Assembly: GCA_022446905.1 (NCBI GenBank)
Contig: JAKVBT010000001.1
Coordinates: 1 to 64,000 of the forward strand
Direction of reading: 5' to 3'
DNA length: 64,000 nucleotides
From: Phycisphaerales bacterium
Lineage (GTDB): Bacteria > Planctomycetota > Phycisphaerae > Phycisphaerales > SM1A02
Shown here: piece by piece, positions 1 through 8,293 of the stretch
How the letters are laid out: each line of letters starts with the position of its first letter
Numbering within the stretch: position 1 is the first letter of the stretch
Notes under the pieces: generated by a model
What the model saw: only the letters and a program-made list of their open reading frames with translations
What the model was told of the DNA's origin: nothing
Database searches by the model: none
Position numbers and translations under genes: made by a program

Positions 1-266
1 TTCCATTGCATGCGGCCTTTGCCGTGGCATACCTCACAATGAAGTGGCTTGCTTGATGCTGAAACCGACACAACAGGGCATGCATCTTTTTTCATCCCTT
101 GGCATGTGCTGTGATAAATCTAGATGCGCCAATAGATTGACTGTTGCAGTGGCCAGGTTCTCGATTCAAGCAATTCCCTTTGAACAATTGCACATCTATT
201 TCAGACAAATGGCAGACACGATCCCGAGCTGAGGAAGGCATACTTCTCCATAGAGGAGATCTAGTC

Positions 267-872
267 ATGACTCAACAGCCGACCTACAACGTCAAGGGGC
301 TCTATGGCAAGCGTCCTTCTATCACGTTCAGGTGCTCGCAATGCAATCACAAACTCACAGCATTGTTAACCGATGCAGGAACAGATGACACATGCCCTAC
401 CTGCCACACCCCTTTACGAGTCCCGGGCGAGGTTGAACTAAAAAAGTGGAACGACTGGCAGAGTCAATCAGACGTCATTGCTGCGATGAAACGTGATGCA
501 GAGGCAGTCGAAGCTCAAAAAGTTGCCCGGCCAGTTCCAGAAAACACCCCGTTGCCTCGCGTAGAACCTTCGCGTGCCGGCAATAGAGAAATAACATGGC
601 ATGCCCAACTCAATAATTGGCTTGCGCAGCGAGTCGGCCTGCTTAATGCCATTGTCTTCGTGCTGTGTATTTTTGCAGGATCTATGTTCGGACTTTTTTT
701 TGGGATAATTTTCCCTGAAGATGTGCCTCGTCACATTCTTGGGCCATTCATCGGCCTCACTATTGGCACAGCTGTCGGCTTCCTGCTCGGCCTTGTTTCT
801 TGCAGCCTCATCGCGTTGATCATCAATATCTCGAACCGACTTGATCAGATTGCCGATCAACAAAATGTGTGA
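267..872 (+). CDS. Zinc-ribbon membrane protein, function unknown
   Basis: A 201-residue protein. The N-terminus has two CxxC pairs (C23/C26 and C43/C46), the arrangement of a zinc ribbon. A charged linker follows, then two predicted membrane segments at about residues 123-149 and 158-187. I placed the start at 267 because GAGGAG lies just upstream, although the frame stays open back to 144. Membrane-anchored zinc ribbons of this kind are common and mostly uncharacterised in planctomycetes. I infer a ribbon in the cytoplasm and a hairpin in the membrane, and I assign no function. The next gene begins 29 bases downstream on the same strand. Confidence 0.7.
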   Translation: MTQQPTYNVKGLYGKRPSITFRCSQCNHKLTALLTDAGTDDTCPTCHTPLRVPGEVELKKWNDWQSQSDVIAAMKRDAEAVEAQKVARPVPENTPLPRVEPSRAGNREITWHAQLNNWLAQRVGLLNAIVFVLCIFAGSMFGLFFGIIFPEDVPRHILGPFIGLTIGTAVGFLLGLVSCSLIALIINISNRLDQIADQQNV

Positions 873-901
873 CCCTTTCGCGGGCAGAGACTTGAAGCCA
901 T

Positions 902-1354
902 ATGAACTGCGCTGCGGGTGCCATGCATGCTGGGGCTGGACGATACGATGTTGTCATGGCTGAAAATGGGCGTCATCGTTGTTTGACTGACATTCGCGTG
1001 CGCTATGCAGAGTGTGACCCCATGGGCGTGGCGCATCACACGGCCTACCCAGTGTGGTTCGAGATTGGTCGCACTGAACTGCTGCGCACCTCTGGCGACA
1101 CCTATGCACGCCTCGAACAAGATGGGGTGCTCTTGGTGGTTGTTAAACTCGAAGTCAATTACAAACGGCCGGCTCGATATGACGACCTACTGCAACTTGA
1201 GACCACACTGGAATCATGTGGCCATGTGAAAATCACGCACACGTATGAATTGCGGCGTGATGCAGAAGTGCTCGCGACCGCAAAGACCGTGCTGGCATGC
1301 GTAGATCGCGATGGCACCCCGCGAGAAGTTCCGGCATCAATTCAACACCCATAA
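902..1354 (+). CDS. Acyl-CoA thioesterase, YbgC / 4-hydroxybenzoyl-CoA thioesterase family
   Basis: A hot-dog-fold protein. The motif VRYAECDPMGVAHHTAYPV matches the family active site, where the Asp after the Cys is the catalytic residue and the downstream segment WFEIGRTELLR is typical. It should hydrolyse short- or medium-chain acyl-CoA or aromatic-CoA thioesters in the cytoplasm; the substrate cannot be read from sequence. YbgC homologues often sit near tol-pal genes, but no such genes are present here. Neither start has a clear ribosome-binding site. An ATG at 956 would give an N-terminus nearer the family norm and may be the true start. Confidence 0.85.
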   Translation: MNCAAGAMHAGAGRYDVVMAENGRHRCLTDIRVRYAECDPMGVAHHTAYPVWFEIGRTELLRTSGDTYARLEQDGVLLVVVKLEVNYKRPARYDDLLQLETTLESCGHVKITHTYELRRDAEVLATAKTVLACVDRDGTPREVPASIQHP

Positions 1355-1394
1355 ACGTGCGCTGATTGAATTGGCAGCGCATTACCTGATGGCA

Positions 1395-1814
1395 TCACCC
1401 TGATGCAGAAGCGGATCCTCGATGTCCCGGTCGCACTTGACCGATACGAGTTTCGATTCGCGTAATGGCGGCGGTGCAGTTCGCTCGAAGCGTCGTGAGA
1501 AGTCCACTGCGAAGCGTGCGATCTAACTGGAAAGCCACTGCAGATGATGACACGATGATCCGAGCCACCCCTCCACGCATCGTGTCTACGCGACATTGGT
1601 CTTTGAGCTGGGCAGGCACACACTGATCCCACGCCTCTGCAAAATCGCCTGTATGTCGCGCTGATCGTTCCCATTGACGCTGCAAGGAGGCGACCGCGTC
1701 AGACATGGCCGATGATCGATCTGCTCGAACCCTCCAGGTTCGGAGTTGATTGATCGTCTTTGCCGCTGTACTCGCATCCGTCCGCATAGGGCCCATGCTA
1801 GTGACATCGACCAT
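1395..1814 (-). CDS. dciA: DciA-like protein (DUF721), predicted replicative-helicase loader
   Basis: A 139-residue product reading leftward. The central and C-terminal part has the DUF721/DciA layout: a W in AEAWDQCVPAQL, a polar stretch, the hydrophobic strand GVARIIVSSSAVAFQLDR, then a Leu-rich helix and the end segment ITRIETRIG. DciA is the ancestral bacterial factor that helps load DnaB helicase at the origin. The frame stays open to 2099, but that part is the antisense of the ABC ATPase, so the start must lie near 1814 (alternatives 1796 and 1787). No strong ribosome-binding site is visible. It is divergent from the ABC gene and convergent with the thioesterase. Homology is judged by eye from the pattern. 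Confidence 0.7.
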   Translation of the reverse strand: MVDVTSMGPMRTDASTAAKTINQLRTWRVRADRSSAMSDAVASLQRQWERSARHTGDFAEAWDQCVPAQLKDQCRVDTMRGGVARIIVSSSAVAFQLDRTLRSGLLTTLRANCTAAITRIETRIGQVRPGHRGSASASG

Positions 1815-1842
1815 CAGAAAGAAGTCGCACAAATAGGGATCG

Positions 1843-2937
1843 ATGCCGTATCCTCCGCCCCCCATGACCATGATTCGAATGGAAGGCCTTGTCAAACGGT
1901 ATGGAACCGTCACTGCAGTAAACGGGATCGATCTCACGATCAATTCCGGCGAACTGTTCTTCCTCCTTGGCCCCTCTGGGTGTGGTAAGACCACATTGCT
2001 TCGCATGCTTGCTGGTTTTCTTGAGCCCACAGCTGGCATGCTGTTTTTTGACGACAGGGACGTTACTGCGACACCTGCTAACAAGAGACAAACAGGCATG
2101 GTGTTCCAGAGTTATGCCCTGTGGCCACATCTCACGGTCCGGCAGAACGTGGCCTATGGATTGGAAGTCAGGAAGGTCCAATCTGCCCAGCGAGACCAGC
2201 GGGTCATGGAAGCATTGGAGGCTGTCCAATTGGCCGCCTTGGCTGATCGCAAACCCAATGCCCTCTCAGGTGGGCAGCAACAGCGTGTCGCCTTGGCCCG
2301 TGCCCTGGTGGTTGAACCGAGCATTGTGCTCCTCGATGAACCCTTGAGCAACCTTGACGCACGGCTTCGGCAGCGAATGCGCTCCGAAATTCGTCGAATT
2401 TGCAAGGATCGTGGGCTTACTGGCGTATACGTGACGCATGACCAAGAAGAGGCCATGTCCATGGCCGATCGCATTGCCCTTCTCAAAGATGGAGCAATCG
2501 AGCAGATTGGCACGCCAGAGGAGATGTATGGAAAGCCCCGCACACGCTTTGTCGCAGAGTTCCTCGGCGACACCAACCTGATCCAGGGAACCATTGCGGG
2601 CCAGCAGGGTGATTTGGCTGGCATCCAGACCCCCCTTGGCGAGCTGCTCTCTGCATCTCCTGCCAGCAACTTGCCTGACGGCGGCAATGTCACCTGCTCC
2701 ATTCGGCCCGAGGCATTTGTCTCTGCCCCCCCCGCCGGCCCACATACTGCTCTGTCCGGAACGGTCTCCGAACGGATGTATCTTGGCGAACGGTGCCGTC
2801 TGCGGATCGACATTGATGGCGACCACGGCGAATCCGTTGAGATCCTTGAGGTCGGCCAGTCAGCCCGCCAAAGCAGCATCGGCGCACACAAATCGCTTTA
2901 CGTAGCCGCCGAAGATGTGGTCATCCTTGCCGACTGA
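1843..2937 (+). CDS. ABC transporter ATP-binding protein, PotA/FbpC/MalK-like with TOBE domain
   Basis: The order of motifs is complete: Walker A GPSGCGKTT near residue 43, Q-loop FQSYALWPH, signature LSGGQQQR, Walker B IVLLDEPLSNLD, and the switch His in VTHDQEEAM. A C-terminal beta-rich TOBE region (about residues 270-360) is typical of importers for polyamines, iron or sugars. At 364 residues it has the usual length. The permease and binding protein are absent on both sides, so it probably energises a transporter encoded elsewhere, and the substrate is unknown. Starts at 1864 or 1870 fit the family equally well; 1843 has a weak AGGGA upstream. Confidence 0.9.
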   Translation: MPYPPPPMTMIRMEGLVKRYGTVTAVNGIDLTINSGELFFLLGPSGCGKTTLLRMLAGFLEPTAGMLFFDDRDVTATPANKRQTGMVFQSYALWPHLTVRQNVAYGLEVRKVQSAQRDQRVMEALEAVQLAALADRKPNALSGGQQQRVALARALVVEPSIVLLDEPLSNLDARLRQRMRSEIRRICKDRGLTGVYVTHDQEEAMSMADRIALLKDGAIEQIGTPEEMYGKPRTRFVAEFLGDTNLIQGTIAGQQGDLAGIQTPLGELLSASPASNLPDGGNVTCSIRPEAFVSAPPAGPHTALSGTVSERMYLGERCRLRIDIDGDHGESVEILEVGQSARQSSIGAHKSLYVAAEDVVILAD

Positions 2938-3237
2938 CCCCCCTCCTCCAACCTCTCCCTAAACCTGATCTTGCTTTTTCGCGGCTTTTAATGATACTTT
3001 TATGTCAGATAGAGCATATTAGAGCCTGATTAGCACAGATATTGACCCCGGCCTGGCATTGATCGCAGGTGGCCGCATGTGCTTGAGTTTCCCCTGCCTG
3101 CTCACAGCGATTTGTTAGATGGGGCGCACCGTATGACGGCACTGAACTTGGAGCTGCCGCATCGGCTGCTGCCCGGCAGCCCTGGGGCATCGCCTGCCAG
3201 TCGCTCCTTGGGTTATCGGATGAGCTGTCTGTGGTGT

Positions 3238-3253
3238 TGTTTCACGTGACACC
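3238..3253. promoter_or_regulatory. parS site 1 (ParB-binding centromere)
   Basis: Reads TGTTTCACGTGACACC and matches the widely conserved bacterial parS palindrome TGTTTCACGTGAAACA at 14 of 16 positions, with the central TTTCACGTGA intact. It lies about 190 bases before the parB start. ParB binds such sites and spreads from them, so this is very likely functional. Confidence 0.85.
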
Positions 3254-3340
3254 ATGAATCGCTTCCCCCAGCCCCCGCCCTCCCGGAGGGGCATCTGTAA
3301 TCCTTGCAAAGATCTCGCTCGGAGTCTTGGCGGCCAGTGG

Positions 3341-3356
3341 AGTTTCACGTGACACA
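3341..3356. promoter_or_regulatory. parS site 2 (ParB-binding centromere)
   Basis: Reads AGTTTCACGTGACACA, again 14 of 16 matches to the consensus parS, in the same orientation as site 1 and 103 bases from it. Both sites share the same departure (C in place of the first A of the right AAA), which suggests a lineage-specific preference. It lies about 90 bases before the parB start. Confidence 0.85.
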
Positions 3357-3445
3357 TTGTGGTACAACGAACATCATCATTTGAATCGTCGAGCCAGCAT
3401 GCGATCGTCGATGTCACCTAGAGACCGTGCACAAGGAGGTGCCTA

Positions 3446-4459
3446 ATGCCCGCACGCAAAGCCGCAGCGTCGCCCAAAGGCGGCAAGAGCAACAAGAAAA
3501 AACGACGTTTGGGAATGGGGCTCAGTGGGATGATTGGCGGCCCCGTTGAGGTCAAGCCTGCCCAGTCAACTGAGGAGGCTGCCAGCGATCGGGTGGCGAC
3601 CCCACCCAAATCCACACCAAGCCCCGCAGCGACGAAGGCCCCGCCAGGTGCTGCGATGGCGTCGATTTACCTCGATGTCAACCGCATCCGCCCAAATGCT
3701 CATCAGCCACGTCAGGGCATTTCAACGCGCTCACTTGAGCCCCTGGTAGCCTCGATTCGCTCCTCTGGTGTGATGCAACCAATTGTGGTCCGCCCGGCAA
3801 GTGGGGATGGATCCCATGAACTGGTCGCAGGCGAACGACGCTGGCGAGCAGCCACTGCGGCTGGCCTCCAGCAGATCCCCGCTGTAGTTCATGACATTGA
3901 TGATCGCACCGCAGCTGAATGGGCCATCATTGAAAACGTCCAGCGCGAAGACTTAGATGCCATTGAGCAAGCTGATGCCTTCAGACGATTGCAGTCTGAA
4001 TTTGGGCTCACCCATGCTGAGATTGCTGAGCAGGTGGGCTTCACACGATCAGCTGTGACCAACCAGATTCGACTGTGTGACCTGGACCCCGATACCAAAA
4101 CGCTGGTGCGAGAAGGAGCGCTGAGTGGGGGACATGGCCGCAGCTTGCTTGGCATCGAATCGTCCCATGCCAGACTCCAGATGGCCAAAGAGGCCATTGC
4201 GGGGGAGTGGAGCGTCCGAGAACTCGAAAGGCGTGTTCGATCAAGCAAGCCCTCACCCAAAGGGGCCAGCCAAAGCTCAACCCCAGAGCGGAATCGTGCA
4301 CACCTCGATGATCTTGAGCAGCAACTCGCAACACACCTTGGAACCAAAGTGCGGATTTCAACTGGGCGTGCAAAAGGACGTGGCAAGTTGGTTATTGAGT
4401 TCTACGATCTTGACCAGTTTGACGGTTTGCTTGGGCGTATGGGTTTCACCTCCTCCTAA
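3446..4459 (+). CDS. parB: Chromosome-partitioning protein ParB/Spo0J
   Basis: A 337-residue CTP-dependent DNA clamp that loads at parS and organises the origin region. A Lys-rich, disordered N-terminus (residues 1-70) precedes the ParB/Srx domain. The CTP-binding box GERRWRAA is at 129-136 and ENVQREDL at 163-170. A helix-turn-helix at about 188-212 and a C-terminal dimerisation region (about 285-337) follow. An excellent Shine-Dalgarno, AAGGAGGT (3433-3440), fixes the start. Two parS sites lie directly upstream. The usual parA partner is not next to it on either side; the following gene is a sugar-nucleotide enzyme. Confidence 0.95.
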   Translation: MPARKAAASPKGGKSNKKKRRLGMGLSGMIGGPVEVKPAQSTEEAASDRVATPPKSTPSPAATKAPPGAAMASIYLDVNRIRPNAHQPRQGISTRSLEPLVASIRSSGVMQPIVVRPASGDGSHELVAGERRWRAATAAGLQQIPAVVHDIDDRTAAEWAIIENVQREDLDAIEQADAFRRLQSEFGLTHAEIAEQVGFTRSAVTNQIRLCDLDPDTKTLVREGALSGGHGRSLLGIESSHARLQMAKEAIAGEWSVRELERRVRSSKPSPKGASQSSTPERNRAHLDDLEQQLATHLGTKVRISTGRAKGRGKLVIEFYDLDQFDGLLGRMGFTSS

Positions 4460-4467
4460 GCGGCGGC

Positions 4468-5460
4468 ATGATGAACATCCCTTTGGCCCCTGAATTGAAC
4501 CCCAAATCCAACATGCGCGATCTCTCCACACACCGCGTTCTCTTGACCGGCTCGAACGGCTTTGTTGGTCGCGCTGTACATGCTGCACTGATGGAGCAGG
4601 GATGCAATGACATCCTGGCCCCGAGTCGTGATGAGTGCAATTTGTTGCACCAAGAGCACGTCACCCAATACTTGATGGAACATCGCCCGAACATAGTGAT
4701 TCACGCAGCTGCAAGCACTGGTGGCATTGCGTGGAATGCTGCCAATGGAAGCACTGCATTTCACGACAACATGCTTATGGCACTACATACCTTTGTTGCT
4801 GCTGCCCAAGCAGGGTGCTCGCATATCACACATCTTTCAACATCAATTGCCTACCCGCCCTCTGCAACCATCCCGCTGGTGGAATCGCAGCTCTGGGATG
4901 GGCTTCCTTCTGGACCAACCGCTGGTTATGCAACCGCTAAAAAACTTGGTGGCTTTCTACTGCAACAGTTGATCAGTGATCATGACATGACGGCAGCTGT
5001 AGTCATGCCTGCAAATGTATATGGGCGCGGAGCGAGGATGGACCCTGCTCGTTCCAACGTTGTCGCTGCGATGGTGCACCGGTTTGTAGACGCAAAGCGC
5101 CTTGGCCTCGATGCGGTGACTTGTTGGGGGAGCGGCAAACCAGAGCGAGAATTCATTCACATCGATGATGTCGCTGATGGTGTCATCCGCGCTACCGCTT
5201 GTATTGACAATCCCAGCCCGATCAACCTTGGAACCGGTCACGCATGCACCATTCGCGAACTCGCAGAACGAACCGCCAATGCTGCTGGATGGAGTGGGCA
5301 CATTGCATGGGACACATCCAAACCTGACGGCGTGTCGCGAGTGTGCTGCGATGTCTCGCAAATGAAGCGATCGCTGGACTGGATGCCGAAGGTCTCTCTG
5401 GACGATGGACTGAGCGACATGGTGCGCTGGTATCAAAATGAACTTGGGACTTCTGCATGA
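4468..5460 (+). CDS. NAD-dependent epimerase/reductase, GDP-L-fucose synthase-like
   Basis: An extended short-chain dehydrogenase. The nucleotide-binding glycine motif TGSNGFVGRA is at residues 27-36, and the catalytic Tyr/Lys pair is Y154/K158 in GYATAKK. The segments ANVYGRGARMDP and WGSGKPEREFIHIDD resemble GDP-4-keto-6-deoxymannose epimerase/reductase (Fcl/WcaG), which makes GDP-fucose for surface polysaccharide. No gmd (GDP-mannose dehydratase) is nearby, so the exact sugar is uncertain. It overlaps the next gene, a polysaccharide deacetylase, by ATGA, so the two are probably translationally coupled. Confidence 0.8.
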   Translation: MMNIPLAPELNPKSNMRDLSTHRVLLTGSNGFVGRAVHAALMEQGCNDILAPSRDECNLLHQEHVTQYLMEHRPNIVIHAAASTGGIAWNAANGSTAFHDNMLMALHTFVAAAQAGCSHITHLSTSIAYPPSATIPLVESQLWDGLPSGPTAGYATAKKLGGFLLQQLISDHDMTAAVVMPANVYGRGARMDPARSNVVAAMVHRFVDAKRLGLDAVTCWGSGKPEREFIHIDDVADGVIRATACIDNPSPINLGTGHACTIRELAERTANAAGWSGHIAWDTSKPDGVSRVCCDVSQMKRSLDWMPKVSLDDGLSDMVRWYQNELGTSA

Positions 5461-6314
5461 CCTCTCATCCCGCCGAGATCAAGGATGTGCTGTCTTTCGA
5501 CATCGAGGACTGGTTTCACATCGTCGAGGTGCAATCGCTTTCCGATCCAAACGCGTGGCCGAACATGGAATCCTTGGTCGAACGCTACACGGAGTGGATC
5601 ATTGAGACTGTGACAGACGCAGGGGTCACATGCACCTTCTTTGTGCTTGGCTGGATTGCAGAGCGATATCCCCACCTCGTAGAGATGATGACCAAGCATG
5701 GTCATGAGGTTGGTACGCACTCCTATTGGCATCGCAAGGTCTATGAGTTGGAACCAGGCACCTTCATGGAAGACATGCAGAGATCGATTGATGTCATCGA
5801 AGCAGCAGGGGGCCAGAAGGTGCTGGGCTTTCGCGCACCTTCCTTTTCAATCACTCCGGGAACCGAGTGGGCATTCGACGTTCTTCACGATCTAGGAATC
5901 CAATACGACGCCAGTCTCTTTCCAACGACCCGGGCCCATGGCGGCTACCCCTGTCCAGAAGGTCCCCATATTTTTAACGACGCTCCATCTGGAAGGCCAA
6001 TGCCTGAGTTACCCATGAGCGTGATGCACATTGGACCAAAGCGCATGGCATTTTCTGGCGGCGGCTATCTGAGACTCCTGCCATTGTGGGCTATCAGGCG
6101 TGGATTTGAACAAGCACATCGCAGGGGATTGCCCACCGTGATCTATTTGCATCCACGTGATTTTGCCCCGGACTGCCCGCGTGTACCGATGCCTTTGCAT
6201 CGTCGCTTCAAGTGCTATGTGAACACCGCTGGAACAAAGAACAAATTGCATGCACTCCTGCAGCAATACCAGTTCACTTCATGTGCAGATCTGCTTGGCA
6301 TCAGCAGATCCTGA
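5457..6314 (+). CDS. Polysaccharide deacetylase, XrtA/PEP-CTERM-locus type (NodB fold)
   Basis: A 285-residue NodB-fold carbohydrate esterase. The metal and catalytic residues are visible: the first Asp in LSFDIEDWFH (D15), the metal-binding pair H88/H92 in THSYWHRK, and the Arg in FRAPSFSI. The C-terminal region with YLHPRDF fits the DUF3473 extension found in deacetylases of exopolysaccharide loci linked to the exosortase XrtA. It should remove N- or O-acetyl groups from a polysaccharide. No exosortase or EPS polymerase is in the window. There is no signal peptide, so it may act in the cytoplasm or be anchored indirectly. Its 3' end overlaps the converging epimerase gene by 36 bases. Confidence 0.9.
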   Translation: MTSHPAEIKDVLSFDIEDWFHIVEVQSLSDPNAWPNMESLVERYTEWIIETVTDAGVTCTFFVLGWIAERYPHLVEMMTKHGHEVGTHSYWHRKVYELEPGTFMEDMQRSIDVIEAAGGQKVLGFRAPSFSITPGTEWAFDVLHDLGIQYDASLFPTTRAHGGYPCPEGPHIFNDAPSGRPMPELPMSVMHIGPKRMAFSGGGYLRLLPLWAIRRGFEQAHRRGLPTVIYLHPRDFAPDCPRVPMPLHRRFKCYVNTAGTKNKLHALLQQYQFTSCADLLGISRS

Positions 6315-7259
6315 GTACTGCTCAAGCAATGACGCAATGACCGGCTCAAGGGTGATCCTGTCAGATGACCACAGGTCATCTGACAGCAGGCTGCGAAGAC
6401 GATCGATATTGGCCCAAGAGTGGCGAATGTCTCCAGGCCGCGCCGCCACATGAACCACTTCTGCATCGCGACCTGAGGCCGCTTCGAACATTGCAATCAA
6501 TGCGATCAGATCACATGGGTGACCAGTGCCTACATTGACAGTCGAGTTGGCAGGCTGCAGACCCAAACGCAACATGACATCAATGACCAGATCCACTGGC
6601 ACGAAATCTCGCGTTTGTCGACCATCGCCTTCTATGCGAAGTGGAGCCCCCTCGATCATGGAGCGAGCAAACGCTGCCCCAACTGCGGCGTAGGCAGTGT
6701 CAGATCGTTGGCCAGGGCCAATCACGTTAAACAGCCGAAGACGCGTGCTGCAAAGACCCTCTTCAGCCAAGTGCTCGATGCATGCCTCGGCATCCAGTTT
6801 GCTCTGCGCATAGGCTGATTTCGGCTTCGTTGGTGCGCTTTCGACAATCGGCGGTGACGCAGATCCATAAACAGCACAACTGCTAGCGAAAGTCACCGCA
6901 GCGCCTACATCTCGCGCTGCACGCGCAACAATCTCTGAACCGCGCACATTGACTGCATGACACCTTTGAGGTTCCGCCTGGCACGCTGGCACAGACACCA
7001 TGGCTGCAAGATGAAAAACCGCCCGCACCCCATCAACAGCCTCAGCAACTGCCGCTGCATCTTCCACACTGGCCCTGAAAAAACGGACTGCGGGGGGGAT
7101 GGTTTCAATCGCCCCGGATGAGCCATCATCCAGCACCCGAACACATGCGCCAGCTTCGAGCAGGCCACGCACCAAATGTCCTCCGATGAAACCAGCGCCT
7201 CCAGTCACGAGAACTGGAACATCAGACCACAATTCAGATTGCTGTACTGCTGCCTTCAC
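6279..7259 (-). CDS. NAD-dependent epimerase/dehydratase, UDP-glucose 4-epimerase-like
   Basis: A 326-residue extended SDR. It has the Rossmann motif TGGAGFIGGHLV near residue 19, the catalytic Ser region SSCAVYGSA and the YxxxK motif in SAYAQSK. The segments NVIGPGQRS and RDFVPVDLV are typical of UDP-hexose 4-epimerases and UDP-glucuronate epimerases. It probably interconverts UDP-sugars for surface glycans, which suits the neighbouring deacetylase. The start is a GTG overlapping the panC stop (GTGA), so the two genes form a coupled pair even though their pathways differ. Confidence 0.85.
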   Translation of the reverse strand: MKAAVQQSELWSDVPVLVTGGAGFIGGHLVRGLLEAGACVRVLDDGSSGAIETIPPAVRFFRASVEDAAAVAEAVDGVRAVFHLAAMVSVPACQAEPQRCHAVNVRGSEIVARAARDVGAAVTFASSCAVYGSASPPIVESAPTKPKSAYAQSKLDAEACIEHLAEEGLCSTRLRLFNVIGPGQRSDTAYAAVGAAFARSMIEGAPLRIEGDGRQTRDFVPVDLVIDVMLRLGLQPANSTVNVGTGHPCDLIALIAMFEAASGRDAEVVHVAARPGDIRHSWANIDRLRSLLSDDLWSSDRITLEPVIASLLEQYSGSADAKQICT

Positions 7260-8122
7260 AGGACCTCCGCATTATCGATCAGCCGCACATCTCCCACAAA
7301 GGCTGCCACTAATGCACGTCTTTCAGTGGTCGCCTGATGTGGTGGTTCAAGTGTGTGTGCATCGCGAACGACTGCATAGTCCACCCGCAAACCGGCTGCG
7401 TGCAATAGCTCGCCCATGACTTGCTCGGCATCTGTCGTCGAAAAACCAGAAACCGAGTTCATTGCCTGAAACAGAGTCCGCGCTTGAATCTGTTCTGAAT
7501 TTGACAAATAGGCATTACGACTGCTCATGGCGAGACCATCAGTTTCTCGTCGCGTTGCTCCTCGAACAATTGAAAGACTCGGCCAACGATGCGGATGCAT
7601 CTGAACCATAGATTCAATCACTCGAAGTTGCTGGAAGTCTTTTTCGCCAAACACCGCGCGGCTTGGTTGTGTGAGATCAAATAAACGCGCTACAACCTGA
7701 CACACCCCTGCAAAAAAGTGCGGTCGACATCGATCTTCTAATCCAGGATCGGTAGCGACACCTGGCAATGGCGGTTGCCATATCTCCGCGGTTGGTGGAT
7801 ACACCAGATCAACTGTGGGAGTGAACAACACATCGGCGCCAGCGCCGGCTGCCAGCTGACAATCGTGCTCCAATGTCCGTGGATAACGCTCAAAGTCTTC
7901 ATCTGCTGCAAACTGTGTTGGGTTGACAAAGAGCGTCACCACAACAGGGCCTTCGCCCTGCGCGAGGCGTATGAGATCCAGGTGGCCCTCATGCAGTGCG
8001 CCCATGGTCGGTACCAGGGTGCCGCCGTAATACGGCTCAATGGACAGAATGTCATCAATACGTTCCATGCAGGGCGTCGTCCGACCCGGAGCATCGCATT
8101 GTGGCATGCCAGACCCTGTCAT
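7256..8122 (-). CDS. panC: Pantoate--beta-alanine ligase (pantothenate synthetase)
   Basis: Catalyses the ATP-dependent joining of pantoate and beta-alanine, the last step of pantothenate (vitamin B5) synthesis for CoA. The class I nucleotidyltransferase HxGH motif is in PTMGALHEGH (residues 39-47). The family blocks FVNPTQFAADEDFERYPR, VFGEKDFQQL and MSSRNAYLS are also present. At 288 residues it has the normal length. GGAG 6 bases upstream supports the ATG at 8122, although a second Met 18 codons later is closer to most homologues. panB and panD are not in the window. Confidence 0.95.
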   Translation of the reverse strand: MTGSGMPQCDAPGRTTPCMERIDDILSIEPYYGGTLVPTMGALHEGHLDLIRLAQGEGPVVVTLFVNPTQFAADEDFERYPRTLEHDCQLAAGAGADVLFTPTVDLVYPPTAEIWQPPLPGVATDPGLEDRCRPHFFAGVCQVVARLFDLTQPSRAVFGEKDFQQLRVIESMVQMHPHRWPSLSIVRGATRRETDGLAMSSRNAYLSNSEQIQARTLFQAMNSVSGFSTTDAEQVMGELLHAAGLRVDYAVVRDAHTLEPPHQATTERRALVAAFVGDVRLIDNAEVL

Positions 8123-8293
8123 GTAGAACTCCGGTGTTCAAGTCCAAGCCAATTCACCCTTCGCCATGCTTCCCATGAGGCCCGGTGGGTAAGTTGTGGA
8201 AAACTTGCTGAGAGCGAGGGCTCTGGTGCATAAGTACTGCAATAGAAGTGCTCTATCGCATCACTAGACGACAGAAATGATGCCCAGACACCC

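Larger units (their letters stand above)
2938..3445. other. Non-coding segregation/regulatory stretch upstream of parB
   Basis: A 508-base gap in an otherwise tightly packed window, with no plausible gene on either strand. It contains two parS-like sites (listed separately) and a 6-bp GC hairpin at 3164-3181 without a T tract. A T-rich patch follows the ABC gene around 2970-3000. The likely roles are the parB promoter and the ParB nucleation centre. I found no recognisable small RNA such as SRP RNA, tmRNA or 6S RNA in it. Confidence 0.6.

Noticed and set aside
1-266. Small ORF at 44-232
   Set aside because: No ribosome-binding site and composition unlike a real gene; nothing else seen before 267.
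1815-2099. N-terminal extension of the DciA-like frame
   Set aside because: It is the antisense of the ABC ATPase and contains the usual antisense-type Pro/Arg-rich sequence.
7865-7885. DnaA-box-like sequence CGTGGATAA
   Set aside because: A single near match inside panC with no cluster nearby; not evidence for an origin.
8190-8205. TGTGGAAAA, one mismatch from a DnaA box
   Set aside because: Isolated and in a short gap; similar words occur elsewhere by chance.
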